Positions 15,141 through 23,399 are shown, numbered from the stretch's first letter. The stretch: DNA of 38,232 nt from UBA2100 sp964399345 (GCA_964399345.1 CAYNQE010000005.1:1-38232); one strand, 5' to 3'. The notes: a model not told the origin generated them from the sequence alone. Program-made: numbers and translations.

Positions 15141-15146
15141 CTCAAA

Positions 15147-15992
15147 CTATTTCCGCCTTAACTTCCCCTTACTCTCAAGTATAATTCCGTCCACCTCAAG
15201 CTTCGAAATCAAAACGTTCGCGTCTTTTACCTTTTCAACAATTTCATCTCGCTCTTGAGGTGTTTCTACTAAATCATAAATTTGACGTTCCTCTTCTGAA
15301 AGATTTTGAATACGCTCTTCCTTTTCGTCTACCTCCATATCTAATGCTCTTAGGATGTCGTTTGAGTTTGTAACAGGAGTTGCTCCTAGTTTTAGAAATT
15401 GGTGTGCTCCTTCACTAGATTTTGCAAAAATGGAAGAGGGAACTACTAATAGATCTCTATTGTATTCAGTTGTAAGTCTCGCTGTTATCAGCGTACCTGA
15501 CCGAGGTGCTGCTTCTATTATTAAAACCGCGTGTGATAGGCCCGCCATTATTCTATTCCTCTTTGGAAACGTCCACATTGCAGCATTCTGCATAGGGTCA
15601 AGCTCACTTAATAGTCCACCACCACTTTCTAATATTTCATGAACCAATGGGAGATTGGATTTTGGATATATAACAGAATCGTCTAATCCAGAGCCTGGAA
15701 CTGCAACCGTAGTCAATCCTGTTTCAATTGCAGCGCGATGTGCGTTTGTATCGGTTCCTAGTGCAAGTCCGGAGAGAATTGTTATGTTATGACCCTTAAG
15801 GCCTTCAATGAGAAATTTGGTTACCTCCTTACCGTAGCTGGTTGCCTTTCTAGAGCCTACAACAGTTAGAACTTTGTTTCTATATAGAGAAGAGATATCG
15901 CCTCGAGAGAAGAGTTTTTTGGGCGGATCGTTTATTTCCTTTATTAGAGGAGGGAAATCCTTGTTTTGTATTTGGTGAATATCGTAGAGCAT
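15147..15992 (-). CDS. dprA: DNA-processing protein DprA (Smf)
   Basis: DprA binds incoming single-stranded DNA and loads RecA during transformation. The 281-residue protein has the Rossmann-like core: VVGSRKATSYG near residue 44, SGLALGTDTNAHRAA, the GSGLDDSVIYPKSN loop, and FPKRNRIMAGLSHAVLIIEA with SGTLITA. A short C-terminal winged-helix-like segment follows. The N-terminal SAM domain of longer DprA proteins is absent. The presence of DprA suggests natural competence, which other Patescibacteria are thought to use for DNA and nucleotide uptake. It is divergent from serS over a shared promoter. Confidence 0.93.
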   Translation of the reverse strand: MLYDIHQIQNKDFPPLIKEINDPPKKLFSRGDISSLYRNKVLTVVGSRKATSYGKEVTKFLIEGLKGHNITILSGLALGTDTNAHRAAIETGLTTVAVPGSGLDDSVIYPKSNLPLVHEILESGGGLLSELDPMQNAAMWTFPKRNRIMAGLSHAVLIIEAAPRSGTLITARLTTEYNRDLLVVPSSIFAKSSEGAHQFLKLGATPVTNSNDILRALDMEVDEKEERIQNLSEEERQIYDLVETPQERDEIVEKVKDANVLISKLEVDGIILESKGKLRRK

Positions 15993-16002
15993 AGTACGAT
16001 TC

Positions 16003-16009
16003 TATAATA
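16003..16009. promoter_or_regulatory. Overlapping divergent -10 boxes of serS and dprA
   Basis: Plus strand TATAAT (16003-16008) lies 11 bases before serS ATG 16020. Minus strand TGT-TATTAT (16009-16004) lies 11 bases before dprA ATG 15992. The hexamers overlap by five bases and the layout is symmetric, so polymerase can start only one gene at a time. Confidence 0.6.
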
Positions 16010-16019
16010 ACAAGAATAT

Positions 16020-17285
16020 ATGCTTGATATTAAATTCATACGGGAAAACAAAGATGCGGTCGCCGAAGGTGCTAAAAAAAAGCACACGGAGATTGATCTT
16101 GACCGACTTTTAGAATTAGACGACAAACGAAAAGAACTACTACAAACAGTTGAGGAAAAACGCTCTGTTCAAAATGAAGTTACCAAGAACATCGCTTCCT
16201 TAATGAACACAGAAGCAAGAGATGAAAAGATTAAGCAAATGCAGTCTCTTAAAGTAGAACTTCAAGAAGAAGAAGAGAAATTGAAGGAAGTAATGAAGGA
16301 ATGGCAGACTCTTATGCTACAAGTTCCAAATATTCCCGATATGTCTGTTCCTGATGGAAATGATGACCAGGATAACAAAGAGATAAAAGTATGGGGCGAA
16401 AAAACACAATTTGATTTTGAGGCAAAGAGTCATGTAGATATTATGACTAAGCTAGACATGGTTGATTTTGAACGCGGAGTAAAAGTTTCCGGGTTCCGTG
16501 GATACTATTTAAAAAACGATGGGGCGTTGCTAAGTTACGCAATCTGGAACTACGCACAAGATTTTTTCTTAAAGAAAGGGTTTGATCCAATGATAGTTCC
16601 TGCAATTGTTCGTAAGAGTAATCTCTTTGGAACTGGGCACTTACCAAATGAGGCGGACGATATCTATCACACACAAGATGGAGACTACCTAATTGGTACT
16701 TCTGAAATCAGCACGATGGGATATTACGCAGATGAAGTGGTTGATAAGGAGAAGCTTCCTATTCGACACCTATCTTTCTCCCCTTGCTACAGGCGAGAAG
16801 CTGGAAGTCACGGAAAAGATACTAAAGGATTAATCCGCGTTCACGAATTCTATAAACTTGAACAAGTAATACTCTGCGAGGCCTCACACGAAGAGTCTGT
16901 TAAATGGCATGAGTGGCTAAATCGCAACACTGAAGAGTTTATCGAGTCTCTAGGCATCCCATATCACACAGTACTTAACTGTGGTGGAGACCTTGGACAA
17001 GGACAGGTTAAAAAGTACGACATCGAACTATGGGTTCCACTTGAAGAAAAGTATCGTGAAATTAGTTCAGCCTCATACTTCCACGATTTCCAAACGCGTA
17101 GGTTTAACACTAAATATAAAGATGATGATGGTAAAACGCGTTACGCACACTCCCTAAACTGTACTGCAATTCCAACACCAAGAATTCTTGTCTCCCTTGT
17201 TGAAAACTACCAACAAGCAGATGGGGGTGTAAAAATACCTGAAGCTCTACGTCCTTACATGCAGGATCGAAAAATAATTTCATAA
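16020..17285 (+). CDS. serS: Seryl-tRNA synthetase
   Basis: A class II synthetase that charges tRNA-Ser. The 421-residue protein has the N-terminal tRNA-binding coiled coil (about residues 30-100, with many Glu and Lys). The catalytic core contains GTGHLPNEADDIY, the motif 2 loop (FSPCYRREAGSHGKDTKGLI), FYKLEQV and the motif 3 SLNCTAIPTPRILVSLVENY. Length is normal. The start follows TATAAT by 11 bases without a Shine-Dalgarno. ftsQ begins three bases after the stop, so the two are probably one operon. Confidence 0.96.
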   Translation: MLDIKFIRENKDAVAEGAKKKHTEIDLDRLLELDDKRKELLQTVEEKRSVQNEVTKNIASLMNTEARDEKIKQMQSLKVELQEEEEKLKEVMKEWQTLMLQVPNIPDMSVPDGNDDQDNKEIKVWGEKTQFDFEAKSHVDIMTKLDMVDFERGVKVSGFRGYYLKNDGALLSYAIWNYAQDFFLKKGFDPMIVPAIVRKSNLFGTGHLPNEADDIYHTQDGDYLIGTSEISTMGYYADEVVDKEKLPIRHLSFSPCYRREAGSHGKDTKGLIRVHEFYKLEQVILCEASHEESVKWHEWLNRNTEEFIESLGIPYHTVLNCGGDLGQGQVKKYDIELWVPLEEKYREISSASYFHDFQTRRFNTKYKDDDGKTRYAHSLNCTAIPTPRILVSLVENYQQADGGVKIPEALRPYMQDRKIIS

Positions 17286-17288
17286 TAT

Positions 17289-18119
17289 ATGTGGCGGGGT
17301 AGTCGTCGAGTAAAGCCCGTCGCGGTTAAGAGGAGTCCTAAGTTAAGTAAATCCAAATTTGCACACAGGCGAAAGAAAATTCGCATTCTTTTAACGGCTC
17401 TAATATTTACAACGTTTGTTTGTACTTTTATGGGAATAAGTTGGTTGTCGTTTTCTAATTTCCTAGCAGTAAAGGAAATATCTATTAAAGAAAACGTCGA
17501 GGTTAAAACTGTTGCAATTGAATCCTTAATTCTTGAACAAACGAAAACTCCCAAGTGGTACATGTTTTCAAGGCAAAACATTTTAAGTTTCCCTCGTAAG
17601 GAAGTTGAAAGTGTTTTATTGAGTACTTTTCCGAAAATAGATAATGTTTCTATTAAAAGGAAGCTATTTAAAAAGGAAATTGAAATTTTAATTCAAGAAA
17701 GACAAACTTACGCCCTGTGGTGTCAGGAAAACGGAGAATGTTACAGATTAGACACAAACGGGTTTGCCTTTGAGAGAGTTTTTGGAATAGAGGGCAGAGT
17801 GGTTTTTAAAGGAGGGCTCGGAGAATCCAGAGAAGATGTAATGCGCGTTTCTGTTTCTCCGGAGCATTTTTCTAACGCTTCGACTTTGATTGATGACTTA
17901 AGTGGTATTGGTCTCGAGACTTCAATATTTTCTTTTGAAGGAAGTGATGCAACTATTTCTCTTGAATCAGGATTGGAAATAAAAGTGGCAATGGATAAGG
18001 ATTTAAAGGCTATGGTCTTTAATCTTGAAGCAGTGATTGAGGAGTTAAATTTAGAAGAGATACAATATATAGACATGAGATTTGAAAAACGGGTGTATTA
18101 CAAGGAAAGTATATTTTAA
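17289..18119 (+). CDS. ftsQ: FtsQ/DivIB-like division protein
   Basis: FtsQ links early and late divisome proteins through its periplasmic POTRA domain. The 276-residue protein has a basic cytoplasmic tail, one membrane helix at about residues 33-58 and then a POTRA-like segment (VKEISIKENVEV), followed by FPKIDNVSIKRKLFKKEIEI and ERQTYALW. That last part matches the beta domain order of FtsQ, including the conserved ER. It lies outside the mraZ cluster, directly after serS. Identity is low, so the call is by architecture and short motifs. Confidence 0.82.
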   Translation: MWRGSRRVKPVAVKRSPKLSKSKFAHRRKKIRILLTALIFTTFVCTFMGISWLSFSNFLAVKEISIKENVEVKTVAIESLILEQTKTPKWYMFSRQNILSFPRKEVESVLLSTFPKIDNVSIKRKLFKKEIEILIQERQTYALWCQENGECYRLDTNGFAFERVFGIEGRVVFKGGLGESREDVMRVSVSPEHFSNASTLIDDLSGIGLETSIFSFEGSDATISLESGLEIKVAMDKDLKAMVFNLEAVIEELNLEEIQYIDMRFEKRVYYKESIF

Positions 18120-18129
18120 GAAGCGGTAC

Positions 18130-18157
18130 TTGACATAGCTACTACGTATGATATAGT
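18130..18157 (+). promoter_or_regulatory. Strong promoter of the Nudix gene at 18194
   Basis: TTGACA (18130-18135), a 16-base spacer ending in TGA, and TATAGT (18152-18157). The leader is about 30 bases and carries a GGAGG Shine-Dalgarno (18183-18187). Confidence 0.7.
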
Positions 18158-18193
18158 ACTGATATAAGTTCATTTTAACGTAGGAGGTGTCAA

Positions 18194-18592
18194 ATGGCAC
18201 ATAATGGTAAGTGGGCAGTTTCAGTGATAATTTGCGGACCTCAGGACATGGTACCACTGGTTCTCGATCCTGATAAACCCACACCACATTACTGGAAACT
18301 TCCAGGTGGAAGAAGTGAAGATGGAGAAACTCCGGAAGGCACAGCTCTTCGAGAAGTTGAAGAGGAAGTTGGACTTCACCTCAACGAAGTGGCCCAGCTT
18401 TCGGAAATCGATCGGGGAAATCATAAAATGTATTTCTTCGGGGGAAAAGTGGAAACCTTTGCTGAGCTGAAAGAATATGGCGATGAAGGAGAGCGGGTTC
18501 ATCTTTTCTCAACCGAAGAAATGGAAGGAATGATGGATCTTTTTCCACCACATCGGAAATTACTCGAAAGCCTTGGGGTTTTCAGCAAATGA
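18194..18592 (+). CDS. Nudix hydrolase with intact catalytic box
   Basis: A 132-residue Nudix protein. G39, E45, R53-E54, E57-E58 and G60 complete the canonical box GX5EX7REUXEEXGU, so it should cleave a nucleoside diphosphate-linked substrate. Which one cannot be read from the sequence. GGAGG lies six bases before the ATG. It has its own strong promoter and its own terminator, so it is a complete single-gene unit. It is only distantly like the degenerate Nudix protein at 3142-3564, but its box sits at the same residue numbers. Confidence 0.92.
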   Translation: MAHNGKWAVSVIICGPQDMVPLVLDPDKPTPHYWKLPGGRSEDGETPEGTALREVEEEVGLHLNEVAQLSEIDRGNHKMYFFGGKVETFAELKEYGDEGERVHLFSTEEMEGMMDLFPPHRKLLESLGVFSK

Positions 18593-18600
18593 ATTGCTTG

Positions 18601-18631
18601 ACGGCGCGCTTGTAATGAGCGCGCCGTTTTT
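18601..18631 (+). terminator. Strong intrinsic terminator of the Nudix gene
   Basis: A perfect 10-bp stem ACGGCGCGCT/AGCGCGCCGT with loop TGTAATG, followed by TTTT. Confidence 0.93.
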
Positions 18632-18673
18632 ACATATACTGGTAAAACCTCTTATTCTTGATACTGTGTCGCA

Positions 18674-19651
18674 ATGAACTTTTGGAAAGATTTAGAAAAA
18701 CCAATTCACGTTATGGCGCCTTTGGAGGATGTGACCGATGCGGCTTTTCGTGCTGTCATATCAAAACACAGTGATATTAAACACGTTACCTTTACTGAAT
18801 TTACCTCAGCTGACGGTCTTTTCTTTGCAGATGAGCGCGGACAGGAGAAACTGAAGGCTAAATTGAAGTTTTCTGATATAGAGAGGCCGATTGTTGCACA
18901 ACTTTTCACTTCAAACCCGGAGCGCATGAAAAAAGCAGCCTCAGTTGCTCGAGATTTAGGTTTTGACGGCGTTGACATCAATATGGGGTGTCCAGATCGT
19001 TCAGTTGAAAAACAAGGCGCAGGAGCCGGTTTAATTAAGACACCGGAACTTGCTAAGGAAATTATTCTTGCAGCAATGGAAGGTGCGGGGGATTTACCTG
19101 TTTCAGTAAAAACTCGTATTGGATATTCAGAAAATGAATTGGAAGAGTGGCTTCCCGCTATTCTCTTCACTAACCCTGCTGTAGTTACAATTCACGCACG
19201 AACAAGAGCACAACTTAGCAAGGTGGATGCTGATTGGACTACACTTACTCAAGCGGTAGGTATTAGAGATAGATTAGGTAGTGATGCGCTGATAATTGGA
19301 AATGGGGATGTGAAGGATGTTGAAGACGGGATTGAGAGAGTGAGTGAAAGTGGCGCGGATGGGTTTATGATTGGACGAGGAATTTTTGGAAACCCGTGGG
19401 TGTTTAGTTCTCATGTTCCAACTTTAAATGAGAAGTTGGAGGTATTAATTGAACACACTGATCTATTTGAAAAAGAATTTTATGGGATAAAGAGTTTTGC
19501 AACTATGAGGAAACATTTTTCTAGTTATGTAGAAGGGTTTTCAGGTGCCAAAGAGTTAAGAGGCAAGTTGATGGGGTGTATGAATGCAAAAGAGGTAAGG
19601 AATCTTCTGTCTGGTATAATGGCGGACAATGACCAACCAAGCACTATATAG
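18674..19651 (+). CDS. dus: tRNA-dihydrouridine synthase
   Basis: A flavoenzyme that reduces uridines in the tRNA D loop. The 325-residue protein has the TIM-barrel start MAPLEDVTDAAFR (about residues 14-26), PIVAQLF, the catalytic Cys in INMGCPDRSVEKQGAGAGL (near residue 103), VKTRIGY, IHARTRAQ, IGNGDV and the FMN-binding GADGFMIGRG. The subtype (A, B or C) cannot be told. A GATACT -10-like box lies eight bases before the ATG. The gene end overlaps dnaX by 23 bases, and the dnaX promoter lies inside it. Confidence 0.92.
   Translation: MNFWKDLEKPIHVMAPLEDVTDAAFRAVISKHSDIKHVTFTEFTSADGLFFADERGQEKLKAKLKFSDIERPIVAQLFTSNPERMKKAASVARDLGFDGVDINMGCPDRSVEKQGAGAGLIKTPELAKEIILAAMEGAGDLPVSVKTRIGYSENELEEWLPAILFTNPAVVTIHARTRAQLSKVDADWTTLTQAVGIRDRLGSDALIIGNGDVKDVEDGIERVSESGADGFMIGRGIFGNPWVFSSHVPTLNEKLEVLIEHTDLFEKEFYGIKSFATMRKHFSSYVEGFSGAKELRGKLMGCMNAKEVRNLLSGIMADNDQPSTI
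19612..19620 (+). promoter_or_regulatory. Extended -10 of dnaX inside dus
   Basis: TGG-TATAAT, eight bases before the dnaX ATG (19629), placed within the last codons of dus. The resulting leader is one or two bases. Confidence 0.55.
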
Positions 19652-20654
19652 AAAATACCGACCAACTTCCTTTAAGGATGTTGTAGGACAAGAACATGTA
19701 GTGGACGTTCTTAAGAAGTCTGTTGATAATGAGAACATTTCTCACGCATATCTTTTTGCAGGAGGAAGAGGAACTGGAAAAACTACAATTGCACGCATCC
19801 TTGCTGGTTTAATCGGAACTACTTCAAAAGATCTTTACGAAATGGATGCAGCGTCAAATCGTAAGATAGATGATTTTCGAGAACTTAACGAATCGGTTCA
19901 TACTCTACCGTTTGATTCAAAGTACAAAGTCTACATAATCGATGAGGTTCACATGCTTACAAAAGAAGCTTTCAACGCTTTTTTGAAAACTCTGGAAGAG
20001 CCTCCAAGCCATGTTGTTTTTATACTGGCTACAACGGAAATTGACAGACTACCCGACACAATAGTCTCTCGTTGCCAGGGCTATACGTTTAACAAGCCGA
20101 ATCGAGCAACTATTGCAACTACTGTTTCAAAAATTGCAAAAAAAGAGAAGGTTGAATTGGAAAAAGATGCGGCGGAATTAATTGCAATACTAGCTGAAGG
20201 ATCGTTTCGTGATGCGTTGGGTGTTTTACAAAAAGTTCTTTCATACTCGTCTGACAAGAAAATAACTCGCAAGGAGGTTGAAGAAGTTACGGGTGCTCCT
20301 AAAGGAGAATTAGTTAATGGAGTACTTGCAGCCATTTCTGAGAATAATATAGACGGGGCGCTATCCAACGTTTCTGTGGCAGTGGAGGGTAATGTTGATT
20401 TTTTAACCTTCCAGAAACTTCTTTTAGATAAGGTGCGTTCTGTAATGCTACTGCGCAATTCGCCAAGTTCGGTTGCCATGATTAAAAAGCAATTCAGTGC
20501 GGACGACTTTAAGCTGCTCGAAAGTCTTTCAAAGGAAAAGACAATTACCTCAAAAGTTCTTGTAAACCTACTGGATGCATATTCAGACACTCCCAATGCA
20601 TATATTAAACAACTGCCTCTTGAGATAGCGTTAATGGAATCTATCGATGCTTAA
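19629..20654 (+). CDS. dnaX: DNA polymerase III clamp-loader subunit (DnaX, gamma-like)
   Basis: An ATPase that opens and loads the sliding clamp. The 341-residue protein begins with the family's ALYRKYRPTSF and VVGQEHV. It has Walker A GGRGTGKT near residue 46, DAASN, Walker B VYIIDEVHML, the LKTLEEPPSHVVFILATTE segment with the following arginine-finger region, and SRC. The four-Cys zinc module that normally sits between Walker A and DAASN is missing: only about 20 residues join the two. The tau-specific C terminus is absent too. It overlaps dus and the next gene. Confidence 0.93.
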   Translation: MTNQALYRKYRPTSFKDVVGQEHVVDVLKKSVDNENISHAYLFAGGRGTGKTTIARILAGLIGTTSKDLYEMDAASNRKIDDFRELNESVHTLPFDSKYKVYIIDEVHMLTKEAFNAFLKTLEEPPSHVVFILATTEIDRLPDTIVSRCQGYTFNKPNRATIATTVSKIAKKEKVELEKDAAELIAILAEGSFRDALGVLQKVLSYSSDKKITRKEVEEVTGAPKGELVNGVLAAISENNIDGALSNVSVAVEGNVDFLTFQKLLLDKVRSVMLLRNSPSSVAMIKKQFSADDFKLLESLSKEKTITSKVLVNLLDAYSDTPNAYIKQLPLEIALMESIDA

Positions 20655-21285
20655 ACATATATATCTTGTTCGTCACGCTGAGAGTGAGGAAAATGCAACT
20701 GGCATACGCGGCGATATGGATTCTCCTCTAACAAACAAAGGAGAAGAGCAAGCGGACTTTGTTGCAGAGCGTTTTAAAAATGTTCCGATTGAAGTAGTTC
20801 TTTCTAGTCACTATAAAAGAGCCGAACAAACAGGAGAAAAGATTGCTAAGAAAAGTGGTGTCCCTATGGAAGTTCTGGAGGGCATTCATGAAATAGTTAC
20901 CCCTGATTCTATTCAAGGTAAGCACAAAGATGATCCAGACGTTAAGAGTGCGTTAGCAAAATTTGAAAACAGCTGGAAACAAGGGTCGGCGGTAGATTCA
21001 GGCGAGCATTTTCAAGAAAGTCTAGATCGCGCTAGGGAGTTGGTTGAAATCATTAAGAAAAGGCCAGAGCAACATATTGTTATCGCTTCACATGGATTTT
21101 TCTTAAAGCTCTTCACCGCACATCTTCTTATCGGAGATTATTTAACACCTGATATTTATTTAAACAAGATTGCCTCAGCAATGCGTATGAGTAATACAGG
21201 AATTACGTATTTTACTATGAATGAAAAAGGGAAGTGGCAACTCTACGCGTGGAGTGACTTTGCACACTTGGGAGTGGCGCTGTAA
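20647..21285 (+). CDS. Histidine phosphatase family protein (phosphoglycerate mutase-like)
   Basis: The 212-residue protein carries the catalytic RHG-type motif VRHAESEEN at residues 8-16 and the second catalytic His in IASHGFFLKLF near residue 160, with SSHYKRAEQTGE between them. The family contains phosphoglycerate mutases, cobalamin-pathway phosphatases and broad phosphatases, and the substrate is not readable here. The start lies within the last eight bases of dnaX, which suggests coupled translation. Confidence 0.88.
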   Translation: MLKHIYLVRHAESEENATGIRGDMDSPLTNKGEEQADFVAERFKNVPIEVVLSSHYKRAEQTGEKIAKKSGVPMEVLEGIHEIVTPDSIQGKHKDDPDVKSALAKFENSWKQGSAVDSGEHFQESLDRARELVEIIKKRPEQHIVIASHGFFLKLFTAHLLIGDYLTPDIYLNKIASAMRMSNTGITYFTMNEKGKWQLYAWSDFAHLGVAL

Positions 21286-21313
21286 TTAAAACACTAATTT
21301 AGAATCGTACTAG

Positions 21314-21342
21314 TTGAGCCAAGCTTGCTTTATTGCAATAAT
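21314..21342 (+). promoter_or_regulatory. Promoter of the ParB-like gene
   Basis: TTGAGC (21314-21319), a 17-base spacer ending in TGC, and AATAAT (21337-21342). The leader contains a small hairpin GGTTT/AAACC (21351-21364), then AAGGGAGG. Confidence 0.45.
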
Positions 21343-21387
21343 GCAGTACAGGTTTTTTGAAACCGGCTAACCTAAGGGAGGTACGCC

Positions 21388-22611
21388 ATGACTACACGAG
21401 CCTTCTCACTAGAAGAGTTAACGGAGAGAGATTCAACAAAAATTGTTCCAGTTAGACTTCCTCTTGAGGTGATAAATGTGTTATCTCAGATTCGTCTTTC
21501 AATGAACGATATTGAAGATCTTTCTAGCAGTATCGCGAACAAAGGACAATTGGTTCAAGGTATTGCAGCTGCCCTAACCCCGCGCCAGGCGAGGGCATAT
21601 TTGAAGGAATTGAATTTGGTGCACGATTCGAACCATACTATGAAGGAGCTGGTTGCTCTAAAAATAGACGGGGCGAAGTACTATATTTTGCTGGTTGCAG
21701 GGCACAGACGGTACAACTCTGTTTTGCTTGCGGTAAAAAACAAAGCAAAACACACTCCTTTGTTTGATGGTCTTTATCGGGCTGATTTGCATTTTGGGTT
21801 GGGTGTTAAGGACGCTATGTCTATTCAATTTCAGGAAAACCGGCACAAGCAGGTGCCTGTTCTTGAAGAGGCAGATGCAGCTTTTCGTTTTTGGCGCTAT
21901 CAACGGCGGCAGAATCCCAAATTGACCATGAAAACTTTTGGCAAAACTATTGGTCGTTCTACATCTTGGATAAAGAACGCCATGCGGTTTTGCTCCTTGC
22001 CAGAGGCACTGCAAGAGTTAGCAGCGTCAAAGGAAATGACAATCCCGTACGGCATCTTAACTGAGGCTGCAAGACTGGCCGAAGGTATGGAAGAGTTGAA
22101 TCAGCCCATGGATGATGCAGCGGTTACGCATTTTGTTATGCGGGCAGTTATGTCTCAAGAAACGGTTGTGCAAGTCAAGAAAGGGGTTTCCTCTAGGCTT
22201 GAGCATCTCCGTGATGGGCAGAAAAATCTGTTTACACTCGCTCCAGAAAAACCAAGGCCAGTAAGGCAGATCGTTGCCCCACAAATGGTAAACGGACTTT
22301 GGACTTTTGAGAACTACCTCAAACAGCTGGAGAGTCTTCGCCAGAAGGGTCATCTTGGAAAAGAGAGCTACATTGCACCTGAGACGGATTCGGATCAATT
22401 GAACCGATATTCTCCTGGGAGCCCAATTAAGCTTTCTACTGGTCTTGTAGAGTTATTTTCCGGCATGCTTCCTCATTTGGTTCAATTGGCCGAAGAAGAA
22501 GGTATGCGTGGTCAGGCTGAAGCTCTCTCTGAAGGTGCTGAGGCTCTTTCACAGGCAGGCAGTGCGCTTGCAGTTTTAAGTGCCTCTGAGGTGTTGGCTG
22601 CGAATAAATGA
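21388..22611 (+). CDS. Second ParB-like protein, 407 aa
   Basis: The N-terminal half has the ParB/Srx layout: an MNDIEDLSSSIANKGQLVQG segment like the ParB 'SLxxSIRxxGxLQP' stretch, then LLVAGHRRYNSV with G105-H106-R107-R108 in the place of the GERR nucleotide box. A helix-turn-helix follows (TMKTFGKTIGRSTSWIKNAM). The last 200 residues are unassigned. The Glu to His change in the box raises doubt about CTP hydrolysis. GGGAGG lies six bases before the ATG and a terminator follows at once. It could be a plasmid-type partition protein or a regulator. It differs clearly from the parB product at 10037. Confidence 0.75.
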   Translation: MTTRAFSLEELTERDSTKIVPVRLPLEVINVLSQIRLSMNDIEDLSSSIANKGQLVQGIAAALTPRQARAYLKELNLVHDSNHTMKELVALKIDGAKYYILLVAGHRRYNSVLLAVKNKAKHTPLFDGLYRADLHFGLGVKDAMSIQFQENRHKQVPVLEEADAAFRFWRYQRRQNPKLTMKTFGKTIGRSTSWIKNAMRFCSLPEALQELAASKEMTIPYGILTEAARLAEGMEELNQPMDDAAVTHFVMRAVMSQETVVQVKKGVSSRLEHLRDGQKNLFTLAPEKPRPVRQIVAPQMVNGLWTFENYLKQLESLRQKGHLGKESYIAPETDSDQLNRYSPGSPIKLSTGLVELFSGMLPHLVQLAEEEGMRGQAEALSEGAEALSQAGSALAVLSASEVLAANK

Positions 22612-22613
22612 AG

Positions 22614-22648
22614 AACGGCCCCGATGCAAATTTGCCTTGGGGCCGTTT
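22614..22648. terminator. Hairpin terminator between convergent genes
   Basis: AACGGCCCC/GGGGCCGTT, a 9-bp perfect stem, with an inner GCAAATTTGC palindrome in the loop. It fills the gap between the stop of the ParB-like gene (22611) and that of the next gene (22647) and can serve both. Confidence 0.88.
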
Positions 22649-23150
22649 AACCTATTTTAAATTGAGCTTGAGCCTCAGAATCTGATTCTGCTCCGTACGA
22701 GGATTTCGCCCACTTGAGCTCTATAGGCGGCCTTTCTATGAAGTAGATAAAACCTCCAAGTCTCTCACCGTTTTCCCCTTCAATATTTTGATAATAGGGA
22801 GCTGCCGGTATGGTGAACTTACAATCGGGAAAGAACTGACAACTAAGGCACGTCTTTTGCAAGGCGTTTACGAAGCCATCAGAGTTACGACGCATGAAAT
22901 CTGGACGTTCCTTATGCATAATAAGAAGTTTAACGAAAGCGTCTTCGCTTTTGATTCTTCCCTTCATGTATTGGCATACCCCGAAGAGGAATAGTGCCAG
23001 AGCCTCCTTATCCGCAACTAGCTCTGGCGGAATGAGGCGCTGTGGAACGACAGCGTTTTCACTATCGTATGGAAACGTCTTCGCTAGCCATGCCTCAACT
23101 ATAATGTCGAGAGCACGGAAACCGTTTTTCTTATTGGCTACTATTTTCAT
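22647..23150 (-). CDS. Hypothetical protein with a Cys cluster, 167 aa
   Basis: No family recognised. The N-terminal part is helical and rich in hydrophobic residues (ALALFLFGVCQYMKG). Around residues 104-114 lies C-x2-C-x5-C (CLSCQFFPDC), a possible metal or Fe-S site, but only three Cys are close together. The C terminus ends in an acidic, Ser-rich tail. AAAGGAG lies six bases before the ATG, and a TGG-TAAAAC -10-like box lies further upstream. It is convergent with the ParB-like gene and shares its terminator. Both are Shine-Dalgarno-led. Confidence 0.7.
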   Translation of the reverse strand: MKIVANKKNGFRALDIIVEAWLAKTFPYDSENAVVPQRLIPPELVADKEALALFLFGVCQYMKGRIKSEDAFVKLLIMHKERPDFMRRNSDGFVNALQKTCLSCQFFPDCKFTIPAAPYYQNIEGENGERLGGFIYFIERPPIELKWAKSSYGAESDSEAQAQFKIG

Positions 23151-23258
23151 AGTGCTCTCCTTTGTTTGAATTTCGTTTTGCTCAAGTCAAAGAGCGCTGA
23201 CAGAGTTTTACCACATATTGGTGCTTTTGGCAGTATCTGGTAGGATGTCACCACACAT

Positions 23259-23329
23259 TGCCGGATCGTCTAATGGTAGGACTCTAGTTTTTGGTGCTAG
23301 CTATCTAGGTTCGAGTCCTAGTCCGGCAG
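23259..23329 (+). tRNA. tRNA-Gln (anticodon TTG)
   Basis: Acceptor TGCCGGA pairs with TCCGGCA, starting with T as is usual for Gln. Anticodon stem CTAGT/GCTAG encloses TTTTGGT, anticodon TTG. T arm CTAGG-TTCGAGT-CCTAG. Discriminator G. CCA is not encoded. Confidence 0.93.
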
Positions 23330-23390
23330 CTTGGTTTTTGATGGCTTGAATACAAGTCCGTGTAGGCAGGGAGAGCGCGAGGTTCGAACC

Positions 23391-23399
23391 TGCTATAAT
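23391..23399 (+). promoter_or_regulatory. Extended -10 of the DUF2200 gene, leaderless
   Basis: TGC-TATAAT, six bases before a GTG start at 23406. The layout matches the other leaderless genes of the window and supports GTG as the start. Confidence 0.6.

Noticed and set aside
23209..23262. Two similar stretches (TACCACATATTGG and CACCACACATTGC) before tRNA-Gln
   Set aside because: The match is imperfect, there are only two copies and the second runs into the tRNA acceptor. No function is supported.
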